A DNA stretch of 46,057 bases, taken from positions 1 through 46,057 of the forward strand of contig LNEL01000021.1 of NCBI GenBank assembly GCA_001464935.1, in the 5' to 3' direction. The position numbers and the translations under genes are program-made. This DNA is from Gammaproteobacteria bacterium Ga0077536 (lineage in GTDB: Bacteria; Pseudomonadota; Gammaproteobacteria; Ga0077536). Numbering within the stretch: the first letter of the stretch is position 1; each line of letters opens with the position of its first letter. The notes under the pieces were generated by a model. It was not told where the DNA came from. It did not search any database and worked only from the letters and a program-made list of their open reading frames with translations. Below, piece by piece: positions 34,798-46,057 of the stretch.

Positions 34798-35226
34798 ATG
34801 AAGACGTTCACGGCCACCCCATCCACGATCAAGCGCGACTGGTTCGTCGTTGACGCAACCGACAAGGTCCTGGGTCGCCTCGCGGCCGGGCTCGCCAGCC
34901 GTTTGCGTGGCAAGCACAAACCCGAATTCACGCCCCACATGGACACCGGTGATTACATCATCGTTCTCAACGTAGAGAAAATCCGTGTCACGGGCGCCAA
35001 GACCCAGGACAAGAAGTACTACGATCATTCCGGCTATCCGGGTGGCATGAAGGAAATCACCTTCGAAAAGCTCATCCAGAAATCGCCTGCCTCCACGCTG
35101 GAGCGCGCCGTCAAAGGCATGCTGCCGAAAGGCCCGCTGGGCCGCGCGATGTTCAAGAAACTCAAGATCTACGCCGGTCCGCATCACGAACATGCGGCCC
35201 AACAGCCGCAACCCCTGGAATTTTAA
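34798..35226 (+). CDS. rplM: 50S ribosomal protein L13
   Basis: 142 residues, exact family length. [50 protein letters not shown] and [11 protein letters not shown] are the standard L13 blocks. Early-assembling large-subunit protein. It ends three bases before rpsI, the universal rplM-rpsI operon. Leader with promoter and hairpin at 34742-34796. Confidence 0.99.
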   Translation: MKTFTATPSTIKRDWFVVDATDKVLGRLAAGLASRLRGKHKPEFTPHMDTGDYIIVLNVEKIRVTGAKTQDKKYYDHSGYPGGMKEITFEKLIQKSPASTLERAVKGMLPKGPLGRAMFKKLKIYAGPHHEHAAQQPQPLEF

Positions 35227-35229
35227 TCA

Positions 35230-35622
35230 ATGGCAACCGAATCCTTTTACAGCACTGGCCGCCGCAAGAGCTCGTCTGCTCGCGTCTTCATGACGAAGGG
35301 CTCCGGCAATATCCGCATCAACGGTCGCACGCTCGACACCTACTTCGGCCGTGAAACCTCGCGGATGATCGTGCTGCAGCCGCTCGTGACCGCGGCGCTC
35401 GAACACAGCTTCGACATCGATGCCACGGTGTCCGGCGGCGGTATCTCGGGCCAGGCCGGCGCGCTGCGCCTGGGCATCACCCGTGCCCTGATGTGCTACG
35501 ACGAAGCGCTGCGCCGTCCGCTGCGCACTGCCGGGTTCGTCACGCGCGATGCGCGCGAAGTCGAACGCAAGAAGGTTGGCCTGCACAAGGCGCGCAAGCG
35601 TCCGCAGTACTCGAAGCGCTAA
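35230..35622 (+). CDS. rpsI: 30S ribosomal protein S9
   Basis: 130 residues, normal length. [15 protein letters not shown], the [15 protein letters not shown] block and the basic C-terminal tail ending YSKR, which reaches the P-site tRNA. It follows rplM after a 3-base gap and is closed by a strong terminator 11 bases after the stop. Confidence 0.99.
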   Translation: MATESFYSTGRRKSSSARVFMTKGSGNIRINGRTLDTYFGRETSRMIVLQPLVTAALEHSFDIDATVSGGGISGQAGALRLGITRALMCYDEALRRPLRTAGFVTRDAREVERKKVGLHKARKRPQYSKR

Positions 35623-35633
35623 TCGGCTTCCAG

Positions 35634-35664
35634 ACTGCCCGGCTCCGCCGGGCAGTTTCGTTTT
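35634..35664 (+). terminator. Rho-independent terminator of rplM-rpsI
   Basis: 10-bp perfect stem ACTGCCCGGC (35634-35643) / GCCGGGCAGT (35647-35656), 3-base loop TCC, followed by TTCGTTTT. It lies directly after rpsI. Confidence 0.92.
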
Positions 35665-35709
35665 GGGTGTTCAGGATGAACGCCCCCACACACAACAAGG
35701 AGGTTGCAC

Positions 35710-36072
35710 GTGGATACATTATCCGAAGGTCTGTTGTGGTCGCGCTGCTGCGATGTGGCGGCCCGCGTCTACCGTCTATTGGCGAACTGGCACGATCGTG
35801 CATTCGCCGAGCGCGTGCTCGGCAACACGCTGGGCATCCCGGAGCACCTCGCGGCCCGCATGGCCGCGGCCGATCAGGCCGCCCGCACGCGCCACGCGCG
35901 CGCCACCGTCGAGGCGCTGACCATCCTGCAAACCCAGCTCTACCTCGCCTGCGAATGCGGGCTCATGGGCCGGGATGAATCGGCCAGCCTGTGCTTCGAG
36001 GCCGCCAGCCTCGTCGAGCGCCTCGTGCGAAGTCATCAATCGCAGGCAATTGAGGATAGAGACAGCCGATAA
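35710..36072 (+). CDS. Four-helix-bundle protein (23S rRNA intervening-sequence protein type)
   Basis: 120 residues from GTG 35710, set by a near-perfect AAGGAGG (35697-35703) six bases upstream; an upstream in-frame TTG overlaps this site. All-helical: LLWSRCCDVAARVYRLLANW, then LGIPEHLAARMAAAD (compare VSIPSNIAEG of the family), then TVEALTILQTQLYLACECGL and a last helix with LVERLVRS. This follows the TIGR02436-type four-helix-bundle proteins, often encoded inside 23S rRNA intervening sequences or next to them; here it is free-standing between rpsI and tRNA-Gln. Function is unknown. The family call is by pattern and not certain. Confidence 0.65.
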   Translation: MDTLSEGLLWSRCCDVAARVYRLLANWHDRAFAERVLGNTLGIPEHLAARMAAADQAARTRHARATVEALTILQTQLYLACECGLMGRDESASLCFEAASLVERLVRSHQSQAIEDRDSR

Positions 36073-36080
36073 TTTCGGCT
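36064..36080 (+). terminator. Small hairpin at the end of the four-helix-bundle gene
   Basis: AGCCGA (36064-36069) / TCGGCT (36075-36080), 6-bp perfect stem with a 5-base loop that includes the stop codon, followed by ATTATT. Weak terminator candidate. The TATTAT at 36080-36085 could equally be the -10 of tRNA-Gln, with GAGACA 15 bases upstream. Confidence 0.35.
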
Positions 36081-36112
36081 ATTATTCGCGGCGAATTCGG
36101 CCTTCGATCCAC

Positions 36113-36186
36113 TGGGGGATCGTCTAATGGTAGGACAACGGACTCTGACTCCGTCAGTCTAGGTTCGAATCCTAGTCCCCCAGCCA
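36113..36186 (+). tRNA. tRNA-Gln (anticodon CTG)
   Basis: 74 bases. Acceptor stem TGGGGGA / TCCCCCA (7 bp), anticodon stem ACGGA / TCCGT with loop CTCTGAC giving anticodon CTG (reads CAG), T-arm CTAGG-TTCGAAT-CCTAG. Discriminator G and encoded CCA at 36183-36186. It is the attachment target of the island that begins beside it. The terminator after it is at 36230. Confidence 0.97.
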
Positions 36187-36229
36187 ATAACGCTTCCAAC
36201 GCGTTCCAAATCCAAGTCGACTCACCGTC

Positions 36230-36256
36230 AACCCCGCGTAGCTGCGGGGTTTTTTA
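36230..36256 (+). terminator. Rho-independent terminator after tRNA-Gln
   Basis: Stem AACCCCGC (36230-36237) / GCGGGGTT (36244-36251), loop GTAGCT, followed by TTTTT. It lies 43 bases beyond the tRNA and ends its transcript. Confidence 0.9.
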
Positions 36257-36300
36257 TGCCTGCGGCGACCAAACCGTTCCAATCAGAGCTGATGCCACCT

Positions 36301-36383
36301 GTGTAGCAATCGGTGTAGCAAAGTTGAGTAGCAATCTTTTTTGCTACACACTCTGGCCTATTCTTCGAACGGGCTGCTACACA
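36301..36383. repeat. TGTAGCAA repeats upstream of the integrase gene
   Basis: Three near-identical direct copies GTGTAGCAA (36301-36309), GTGTAGCAA (36313-36321), GAGTAGCAA (36326-36334), and two inverted copies TTGCTACAC (36341-36349) and TGCTACACA (36375-36383). The last overlaps the integrase ATG. They lie between the putative attachment site and the gene, so they could bind integrase (arm-type sites) or a regulator of it. Confidence 0.65.
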
Positions 36384-37612
36384 TGGCCTCCAAACTGACT
36401 GAATTACAAGTCAAAAATGCCAAGGCAAGAACCGAAAAGTACACCATGGCGGCCGGTGGCGGCCTGACACTGCTCGTCATGCCCGATGGATCGAAGTACT
36501 GGCGGTTGCGTTACAGAATCGGTGGGCGACCGCGCATGATTTCGCTGGGACGGCCTTACCCGGTTACCACCCTGAAACAGGCGCTCGCCCAGGCGGCAGA
36601 ATTCCGCGCTCTCCTTGACCAAGGCATCGACCCCGCCGATCAGCGACGGATTGAAAAGCTGACAGAGCACCAACGCGTCGCCAATACCTTTGGCGAGGCC
36701 GCTGATGCCTGGCACGCGTTCCGCAGCAAAGCCTGGGACAAGAAAACCAGTCAGCAGGCGCGTATCTACCTCGACAAGGATATTTTGCCCAAACTCCGCA
36801 GCCGTCCCCTCGATCGCATTTCACCTCCAGAGCTGGGCGCTCTTGTGAGCGGGATCGAACGGCGGGGAGCCTTGGACGTGGCGAAGAAGGCCCGCCAGTG
36901 GCTGAAGGCGATTTTCAGTTACGCACGCGCCAGCGGCTGGACGACCGCCGATCCGGCGCGTGATCTCGCCGCCATCGCGAGTCCGGGTCCGCGAGTTCGA
37001 AACTACGCTCATCTCGCACAGGACGAATTACCAGGCTTTCTGCATGCCCTTGATGTCTACGACGGATCTCAGCTCGTCAAAGCATGCGCGCGCCTGGCGC
37101 TTTGGACTGCAAATCGACCCGGCGTCACCCGCACGGTGCGATGGTGCGAGGTGGATTTGGAGGCAGGTCTGTGGACCATTGAAAAAGATCGGGATGGCAT
37201 GAAGCGCGGCTACTTTCATCTGACTCCTCTCCCCACGCAGGCTGTCGATTTGCTTCGGGAGATCAAGGGAATCACTGGAAATTTCGAACACGTCTTCATC
37301 GGTCGCAACGACCCCCGCATTCCGCTGAGTGACGGCGCGGTGGCGGGGATGCTCAAGCGCATCGGGTATCACAAGAAGCAGACGATGCACGGGTTCAGGC
37401 ACTTGATCAGCACCGCGCTTAACGACAAGGGTTACGAGCCTGACTGGGTTGAGCGGCAGTTGGCCCACGGCGATCCCGACAAGATTCGCGGGACCTACAA
37501 TAAGGCGGCCTATCTTGAGCCGCGCCGGAAGATGATGCAGGAGTGGGCAGACTACCTAGATCTCATTGCTCGAAGTGCTGAAGTTATCCCAATAAGACAC
37601 AAGGCGATTTGA
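36383..37612 (+). CDS. P4-type tyrosine integrase
   Basis: 409-residue site-specific recombinase. N-terminal DUF4102-like domain (MASKLTELQVKNAKARTEKY, GGGLTLLVMPDGSKYWRLRY), core-binding region about 100-190, catalytic domain from about 205. Catalytic residues: Arg245 (NRPGVTR), His336 and Arg339 (HGFRH), His362 (QLAHGD), nucleophile Tyr372 (TYNKAAYL). The gene looks intact. Start at ATG 36383, which overlaps an inverted repeat copy; the longer in-frame TTG at 36341 lies inside another repeat. It drives integration at tRNA-Gln. No separate excisionase is visible next to it. Confidence 0.95.
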   Translation: MASKLTELQVKNAKARTEKYTMAAGGGLTLLVMPDGSKYWRLRYRIGGRPRMISLGRPYPVTTLKQALAQAAEFRALLDQGIDPADQRRIEKLTEHQRVANTFGEAADAWHAFRSKAWDKKTSQQARIYLDKDILPKLRSRPLDRISPPELGALVSGIERRGALDVAKKARQWLKAIFSYARASGWTTADPARDLAAIASPGPRVRNYAHLAQDELPGFLHALDVYDGSQLVKACARLALWTANRPGVTRTVRWCEVDLEAGLWTIEKDRDGMKRGYFHLTPLPTQAVDLLREIKGITGNFEHVFIGRNDPRIPLSDGAVAGMLKRIGYHKKQTMHGFRHLISTALNDKGYEPDWVERQLAHGDPDKIRGTYNKAAYLEPRRKMMQEWADYLDLIARSAEVIPIRHKAI

Positions 37613-37763
37613 AGGCGCAGCCACAATCGCCCGCGCTACGGTGTGGCACCGGCATATCAATTTGTATGTCCAAACCTTCTCGCCGAGCAGTCATCTGAAT
37701 ACGGTGTGTATCCGTTCGATTCAAGATAATTCATCGCTCATCGGACTTGGGGGCCTAAAGTTC

Positions 37764-37789
37764 CGTCGTCCACCACCGCTAAGACGACG
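37764..37789. repeat. Inverted repeat upstream of the metal operon
   Basis: CGTCGTC (37764-37770) and GACGACG (37783-37789), 7 bp perfect, 12-base spacer, no T-run. It lies just upstream of the dyad at 37799. Otherwise nothing is seen in the 242 bases between integrase and the first metal gene. Confidence 0.35.
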
Positions 37790-37798
37790 TATCGGGCT

Positions 37799-37822
37799 CT
37801 ACCAGTTACTGTAGCCTGGTAG
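37799..37822. promoter_or_regulatory. Operator-like dyad ahead of the metal-efflux operon
   Basis: Perfect 7-bp inverted repeat CTACCAG (37799-37805) / CTGGTAG (37816-37822) with a 10-base spacer, ending 32 bases before the first start codon of the operon. Shape and position fit a metal-responsive repressor or MerR/ArsR-type site, but the spacing does not match a classical MerR operator and no such regulator gene is in the window. Confidence 0.45.
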
Positions 37823-37854
37823 CAATCAGCTCTGTTCTAGTGTACATAGGCCCC

Positions 37855-38304
37855 ATGTCCTTCAGTCCTCTCAACTTTGCTCGCGTCATTGCCTGGTGCA
37901 CGCTGCTTACCTTTGGCAGCAGCACGCTCGCGAATGCGGCCGCCATGCTGGGCCAGGTGCTTTGCATCGGCGATGACGGACACGTGGCTGTCGAGCTGGT
38001 GTCCGGCGTGGATTGCGATCATCCTGCACACTCCGCTCCGGCGACTGAACTGCCAACTATCCAGGCAACCCACTGTGGGGGTTGCACGGACTTCGAACTG
38101 TCATCAGCGAGCGTCGTCTCAAACCCACAGGTTGCGAAAGCCCTCGAGCGTACCGCCGACGAAGACCCCGCACGCACGCTGATTGAGGGTTTCTACATCG
38201 CCGTTGTCGTCATCGCGCGTCAGCGGCTGCTGTTGTCCTCCTCTGCCTTTGACCTTCCCAACCTCACGCTCATCGCGCGCCGCACGGTCGTTCTGATCGT
38301 CTAG
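37855..38304 (+). CDS. Small exported Cys/His-rich protein, CzcI-like by position
   Basis: 149 residues. Signal peptide with hydrophobic 9-24 and cleavage near ANAAA. The periplasmic part has GQVLCIGDDGHVAVELVSG, then VDCDHPAHSAP and HCGGCTD, which together hold four Cys and three His in about 45 residues and may bind metal. A hydrophobic stretch IAVVVIARQRLLLSSSAF lies near 120-140. It is the first gene of the metal operon, the place held by czcI in Cupriavidus. Sequence similarity to CzcI cannot be claimed from here. A TAGG lies a few bases before the ATG; an in-frame GTG at 37840 is also possible. Confidence 0.6.
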   Translation: MSFSPLNFARVIAWCTLLTFGSSTLANAAAMLGQVLCIGDDGHVAVELVSGVDCDHPAHSAPATELPTIQATHCGGCTDFELSSASVVSNPQVAKALERTADEDPARTLIEGFYIAVVVIARQRLLLSSSAFDLPNLTLIARRTVVLIV

Positions 38305-38389
38305 CAGCCCCCCGGACCAGCGATAGTTCGCTGGTAGCTCATCTGCGCCGCCATGGCGCCGTCATCGATGACTATCCGGAGTGTGGACC

Positions 38390-39727
38390 ATGCGCCTTAG
38401 CTTGCGCCTGTTCTCAATTTTTTGGCTGCCTGTCGCCTGCATTGCTGGCGATTTCAAGGCGGATTTCGGCAACAACGCGTGTGTCAAACATGAAGTGACC
38501 GGCGATGTCTACTCTGGCGAACTTTCGCTGGAGACAGCGATCCAGAGTTCGTTACAACATCATCCAGCCCTGCGACTAGCAGGCTGCCAAATAATGGCGA
38601 GTGACGGCCGGCTCGTGCAGGCCGGATTGCGGCCTAATCCTGAGGCGAGCGTGGCGGTCGAAAACTTTGCGGGCTCGGGGACTCGCAGTGGCCTCAATGC
38701 TGCTGAAACCACCCTTCAAGTCAGCCAATTAATCGAACTCGGCGGCAAGCGCGGAAGGCGCATTGCACTCGCCAACTCAGAGCGCGAGATTGCCAGCTGG
38801 GAACTGGCTTCGCAGCGGCTGTCCATTGTCACCGGTACCCGGCTCGCTTTCATCGACGTGCTCGTGGCTCAGGCGCGCCTTGAATTGGCCGTGGAACTGT
38901 CTGCTCTCGCGAAGTCGCTTTCGCGCGGTGTGGCGACCAAAGTGAAGGCCGGGAAGGTCTCCCCAATCGAAGAGTCACGCGCGATGGTGGATGTCAGCCG
39001 CGCTGACATTGCCGTTACTGCCGCACAGAGCCGCCTGGAAGCCTCACGCCAACGTCTGGCCTTGAATTGGGGTGAGAGCGGCGCGCATTTCACACGGGCA
39101 CTCGGCACGCTCGAGACACTGCCGACAAGTCCTCCGCTGGCTCAGGTACTTCAGCAGATTGACCACAATCCTGCCTTGGCGCGCTGGCCCAGTGAAATGA
39201 AGAGGCGCGACAGCGCGCTGCAACTGGCGTCCGCGATGGGCGTTTCCAACATCGTACTGAGTGGCGGACTCCGGCAATTCGCAGACAGTGATGATGTCGG
39301 GATTGTCGTCGGGCTCTCCGTCCCGCTGCCTCTGTTCAACCGCAATCAGGGCGCGATTCTTGCCGCTCAGGCCGACATGGCGGCCGCCGACGCGGGCCTC
39401 TCCACTGACCGTCTTGCGCTTCTGAATGAAGTACACACTCAGTATCAGGCGCTGCAGACGGCACGCGCAGAGGAGGAGTCACTTCGCACTCGCGTGCTAC
39501 CGCTGGCCCGTCGAGTGTTGAAGGCAACCTCCGAGGGCTACCGCCAGGGCAAATTCGGCCTCATGGAGGTACTCGATGCACAACGGATCGTGTTCGAGTC
39601 GCGCGCGGTCCATGTCGAAGCAATGGCCAGCCGTCATCGAGCCGCTGCACAGCTAGAAGGTTTGATCGGCACTGGTCTGGACAAACTCGCTGATGTGGAT
39701 TTGCTCAACCCGGAGGTATACCCGTGA
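38390..39727 (+). CDS. CzcC-like outer-membrane efflux protein
   Basis: 445 residues, TolC family. Signal peptide 1-20 (hydrophobic, ending near CIAG). Long amphipathic helices and two repeats of the OEP domain: LQHHPALRLAGCQI, RPNPEASVAVENFAG, QLIELGGKRGRRI, and later SVPLPLFNRNQGAI plus YRQGKFGLMEVLDAQR. Forms the outer-membrane channel for the RND pump. ATG 38390 has CCGGAG upstream. Its stop is 98 bases before the best start of the next gene, with a GTG overlapping it in another frame choice (39724). Confidence 0.9.
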   Translation: MRLSLRLFSIFWLPVACIAGDFKADFGNNACVKHEVTGDVYSGELSLETAIQSSLQHHPALRLAGCQIMASDGRLVQAGLRPNPEASVAVENFAGSGTRSGLNAAETTLQVSQLIELGGKRGRRIALANSEREIASWELASQRLSIVTGTRLAFIDVLVAQARLELAVELSALAKSLSRGVATKVKAGKVSPIEESRAMVDVSRADIAVTAAQSRLEASRQRLALNWGESGAHFTRALGTLETLPTSPPLAQVLQQIDHNPALARWPSEMKRRDSALQLASAMGVSNIVLSGGLRQFADSDDVGIVVGLSVPLPLFNRNQGAILAAQADMAAADAGLSTDRLALLNEVHTQYQALQTARAEEESLRTRVLPLARRVLKATSEGYRQGKFGLMEVLDAQRIVFESRAVHVEAMASRHRAAAQLEGLIGTGLDKLADVDLLNPEVYP

Positions 39728-39825
39728 GCACCGCGACTCCTCTCGGGTCCGTCCTCGCACCACTATTCGCCGGCTCGTGTACCGTACCCGGCGCCCTTCT
39801 CACTTGGACAGGCGGGAGATTTCCC

Positions 39826-40296
39826 ATGACCGTTCACTTCAACGTGATCTTGCGCTGTTCCGCGCAGGCAATTTTCGTCGTTCTTCTCCTGTTCACCGCC
39901 CCGGTCTCCACGGCTGCTGAACACGAAATATCGACGAGGCCGAGTCTCGTGATCATTCCTGACGCCACCACCACCATCCAGTTCGTAGATGTCGACATTA
40001 AAGTGGTGGAGCGGGGAGTCCACGTGTTCGGGGCATTACGGGGTCAGAGACTCCGTCAACGCTTGCTTCGAACTGCCTCTCCGCGCGTTCTCGTGATTCA
40101 GCTGCGCGGTGATTCCGGGGATATTCGCGCGTCAAAGCAAATCGCCCTTTCTGCGCATGCCCTGCACCAGCATGGGAGTCAAGCGTTCAAGTTCGACACG
40201 ACTTTAGAACAGCAGCCCGAGCCCGGCGACACCGTCATTCTCAACATTGTCTCAAAAAGATCAGGCGATACGTCGCCCCATCTCGTGACGCCTTGA
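39826..40296 (+). CDS. Exported protein between czcC- and czcB-like genes
   Basis: 156 residues from ATG 39826, chosen for GGGAGA seven bases upstream and a proper signal peptide (hydrophobic 12-24, cleavage near VSTAAE). An in-frame GTG at 39724 overlaps the czcC-like stop but would add an unlikely N-terminus. The periplasmic part is a small soluble domain (FVDVDIKVVERGVHVFGALR, SPRVLVIQLRGDSGDIRASK, DTVILNIVSKRSGD). No metal-binding cluster is obvious. No family is recognised. Its place in the operon suggests an accessory to the pump. Confidence 0.6.
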   Translation: MTVHFNVILRCSAQAIFVVLLLFTAPVSTAAEHEISTRPSLVIIPDATTTIQFVDVDIKVVERGVHVFGALRGQRLRQRLLRTASPRVLVIQLRGDSGDIRASKQIALSAHALHQHGSQAFKFDTTLEQQPEPGDTVILNIVSKRSGDTSPHLVTP

Positions 40297-40402
40297 GAGC
40301 GAAAGGCGCAGTCGGCGCGTGCCAGAAAGCCGCGCTATCTGCTCCAGGCATCAAGTGCGTCGCATTCATGCTCTCAGTGAACAGGATCGACAGGGATCTT
40401 AA

Positions 40403-45189
<4,787 letters not shown>

Positions 45190-45218
45190 GGTTTTGCGTG
45201 TCACCATTCGGCGGGCGC

Positions 45219-45248
45219 TTGAATTCGGAGTTGGACGCGAAATATACG
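45219..45248 (+). promoter_or_regulatory. Possible promoter for the YnfA-type gene
   Basis: -35 TTGAAT (45219-45224), 18-base spacer, -10 TATACG (45243-45248), about 180 bases before the ATG of the next gene. Nothing else is seen in the 242 bases between the pump gene and that gene. Confidence 0.3.
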
Positions 45249-45431
45249 GTCACCAGCCTGTCTATAGCTGTGTCGAATTCCGCGGTAGCAAACCCATTCG
45301 TGCGACTGCCAGAATTCTCGCCGCCGCGCCATCCTGCGGGTTCGCTTGGATCACCGTGGAACCCAGGAGAGAAGCCTCTTGTGCACCCGTCCGGCATACT
45401 CATTTCAGATCATTGATACGGACAACTCGTC

Positions 45432-45767
45432 ATGCTGGACGCCATTCGAACTACCAGTCTGTTCGCCATTACCGCTGTTGCAGAAATTATCGGCTGCTAC
45501 CTGCCGTGGCTGGTGCTGAGGGGCGGCGGGTCCCGGTGGCTGCTCGTGCCCGCCGCAGTTTCGCTCGGGCTGTTCACGTGGCTGCTGACGTTGCACCCGG
45601 CGGCCGCCGGGCGCACCTATGCGGCCTATGGCGGTATGTACATCGTGATTGCGCTCGCTTGGTTGTACGTAGTTGACGGGGTGGCGCTGTCGCGTTGGGA
45701 CGTGGCGGGCGCCACGATTGCTTTGGCCGGTATGGCCGTCATTGCGTTTCAGCCCGCTGCAGGTTGA
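45432..45767 (+). CDS. YnfA-family (UPF0060) membrane protein
   Basis: 111 residues, four hydrophobic helices (about 8-28, 35-53, 61-82, 90-107) with the conserved [29 protein letters not shown] and [13 protein letters not shown] blocks of YnfA. A small inner-membrane protein related in fold to drug/metabolite transporters; its substrate is unsettled. The ribosome site is weak. Just 4 bases separate its stop from the end of the convergent AraC-type gene. Confidence 0.85.
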   Translation: MLDAIRTTSLFAITAVAEIIGCYLPWLVLRGGGSRWLLVPAAVSLGLFTWLLTLHPAAAGRTYAAYGGMYIVIALAWLYVVDGVALSRWDVAGATIALAGMAVIAFQPAAG

Positions 45768-45771
45768 AACA

Positions 45772-46057
45772 CTAGTCCGCAATGCCCGCCCGGTACTTGG
45801 CCGGTGACACGCCACTCCATTGCCGGAAAGCGTGCGTGAAATTGCTCTGTTCACTGTATCCCAGCAACTGCGCAATCTCGTGAATGCTGAGCGGCGTCAA
45901 CTCGAGATACTCCCGTGCCAACTGGTAACGAAGCTCATTGACCAGTGCCGAGTAGGAACGGCCTTCTACCTGGAGCTGTCGTCGCAGACTGCGAGCCGAA
46001 TGCCCCATCTGCCGGGCGACCTCCTCGAGGCTGGGGAAATGGCCCGGGCGTGCGAGC
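45772..46057 (-). CDS. AraC-family transcription regulator, 3' part only
   Basis: The gene runs off the right edge; about 94 C-terminal residues are in the window. They form the two helix-turn-helix motifs of AraC: FPSLEEVARQMGHSARSLRR and IHEIAQLLGYSEQSNFTHAF, closing with RQWSGVSPAKYRAG. The ligand domain is outside. It could control the YnfA-type gene or the metal operon, but nothing in the sequence shows this. Confidence 0.92.
   Translation of the reverse strand, partial: LARPGHFPSLEEVARQMGHSARSLRRQLQVEGRSYSALVNELRYQLAREYLELTPLSIHEIAQLLGYSEQSNFTHAFRQWSGVSPAKYRAGIAD

Noticed and set aside
35963..36199. Minus-strand frame beginning MEALLAGGLGFEPRLTESES
   Set aside because: This is the well-known false peptide from the antisense strand of a tRNA (here tRNA-Gln).

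Overview
The window reads as chromosome from a high-GC, ubiquinone-using Gammaproteobacterium. Supporting this are the gene order uvrA / YajR-like MFS / ssb, the presence of coq7, zapE, rmuC, a PA0069-type radical SAM gene, a lon protease and the rplM-rpsI pair, and a tRNA-Gln that carries its own CCA end. The genus cannot be named from the sequence alone. No rRNA, CRISPR array or insertion sequence was seen.

Layout. (1) 1-2117: the start of a formaldehyde-activating-enzyme (Fae) homologue, a PfkB sugar/nucleoside kinase whose 3' end is frame-shifted, and a small membrane protein. (2) 2341-9365: uvrA, divergent YajR-like MFS, ssb, a crotonase-fold gene, then a small Arg-rich ORF overlapping a SMI1/KNR4-like gene. 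(3) 9429-19252: two translationally coupled nucleotide-transporter-like membrane proteins (one with a HEAT-like tail), a divergent exported serine hydrolase, pyruvate kinase, an LplT-like MFS and Lon. (4) 19341-25174: a receiver-Ser/Thr kinase fusion facing an exported dikinase-like protein and a second exported serine hydrolase. This is the least familiar cluster in the core part. (5) 25265-35622: a 67-residue protein with its own promoter and terminator, zapE, a membrane-bound PP2C-type phosphatase, a radical SAM gene, rmuC, a CbbY-like phosphatase, a DegQ/HtrA protease, coq7 and the rplM-rpsI operon. (6) 35710-36186: a four-helix-bundle gene and tRNA-Gln(CTG).

From the 3' end of tRNA-Gln to the right edge (36187-46057) the sequence is an integrated island. 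It has a P4-type tyrosine integrase beside the tRNA, then a heavy-metal RND efflux operon in the order small Cys/His exported protein, czcC-like, exported 156-residue protein, czcB-like, czcA-like. A YnfA-type membrane protein and the end of an AraC-type regulator follow. The RND pump carries the DFG...DGA...EN motif of the CzcA-type divalent-cation pumps. Base composition and codon use are visibly less GC-rich than on the left. The right end of the island is not in the window.

How the genes work together: the left part is mostly housekeeping (repair, replication, glycolysis, proteolysis, translation) interleaved with signalling and envelope genes. The island would add zinc/cobalt/cadmium-type export across both membranes. 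The best candidate for something undescribed is the receiver-kinase / exported dikinase-like / serine hydrolase group at 19341-25174, possibly related to the transporter-hydrolase group at 9429-13866, which contains a hydrolase of the same fold.
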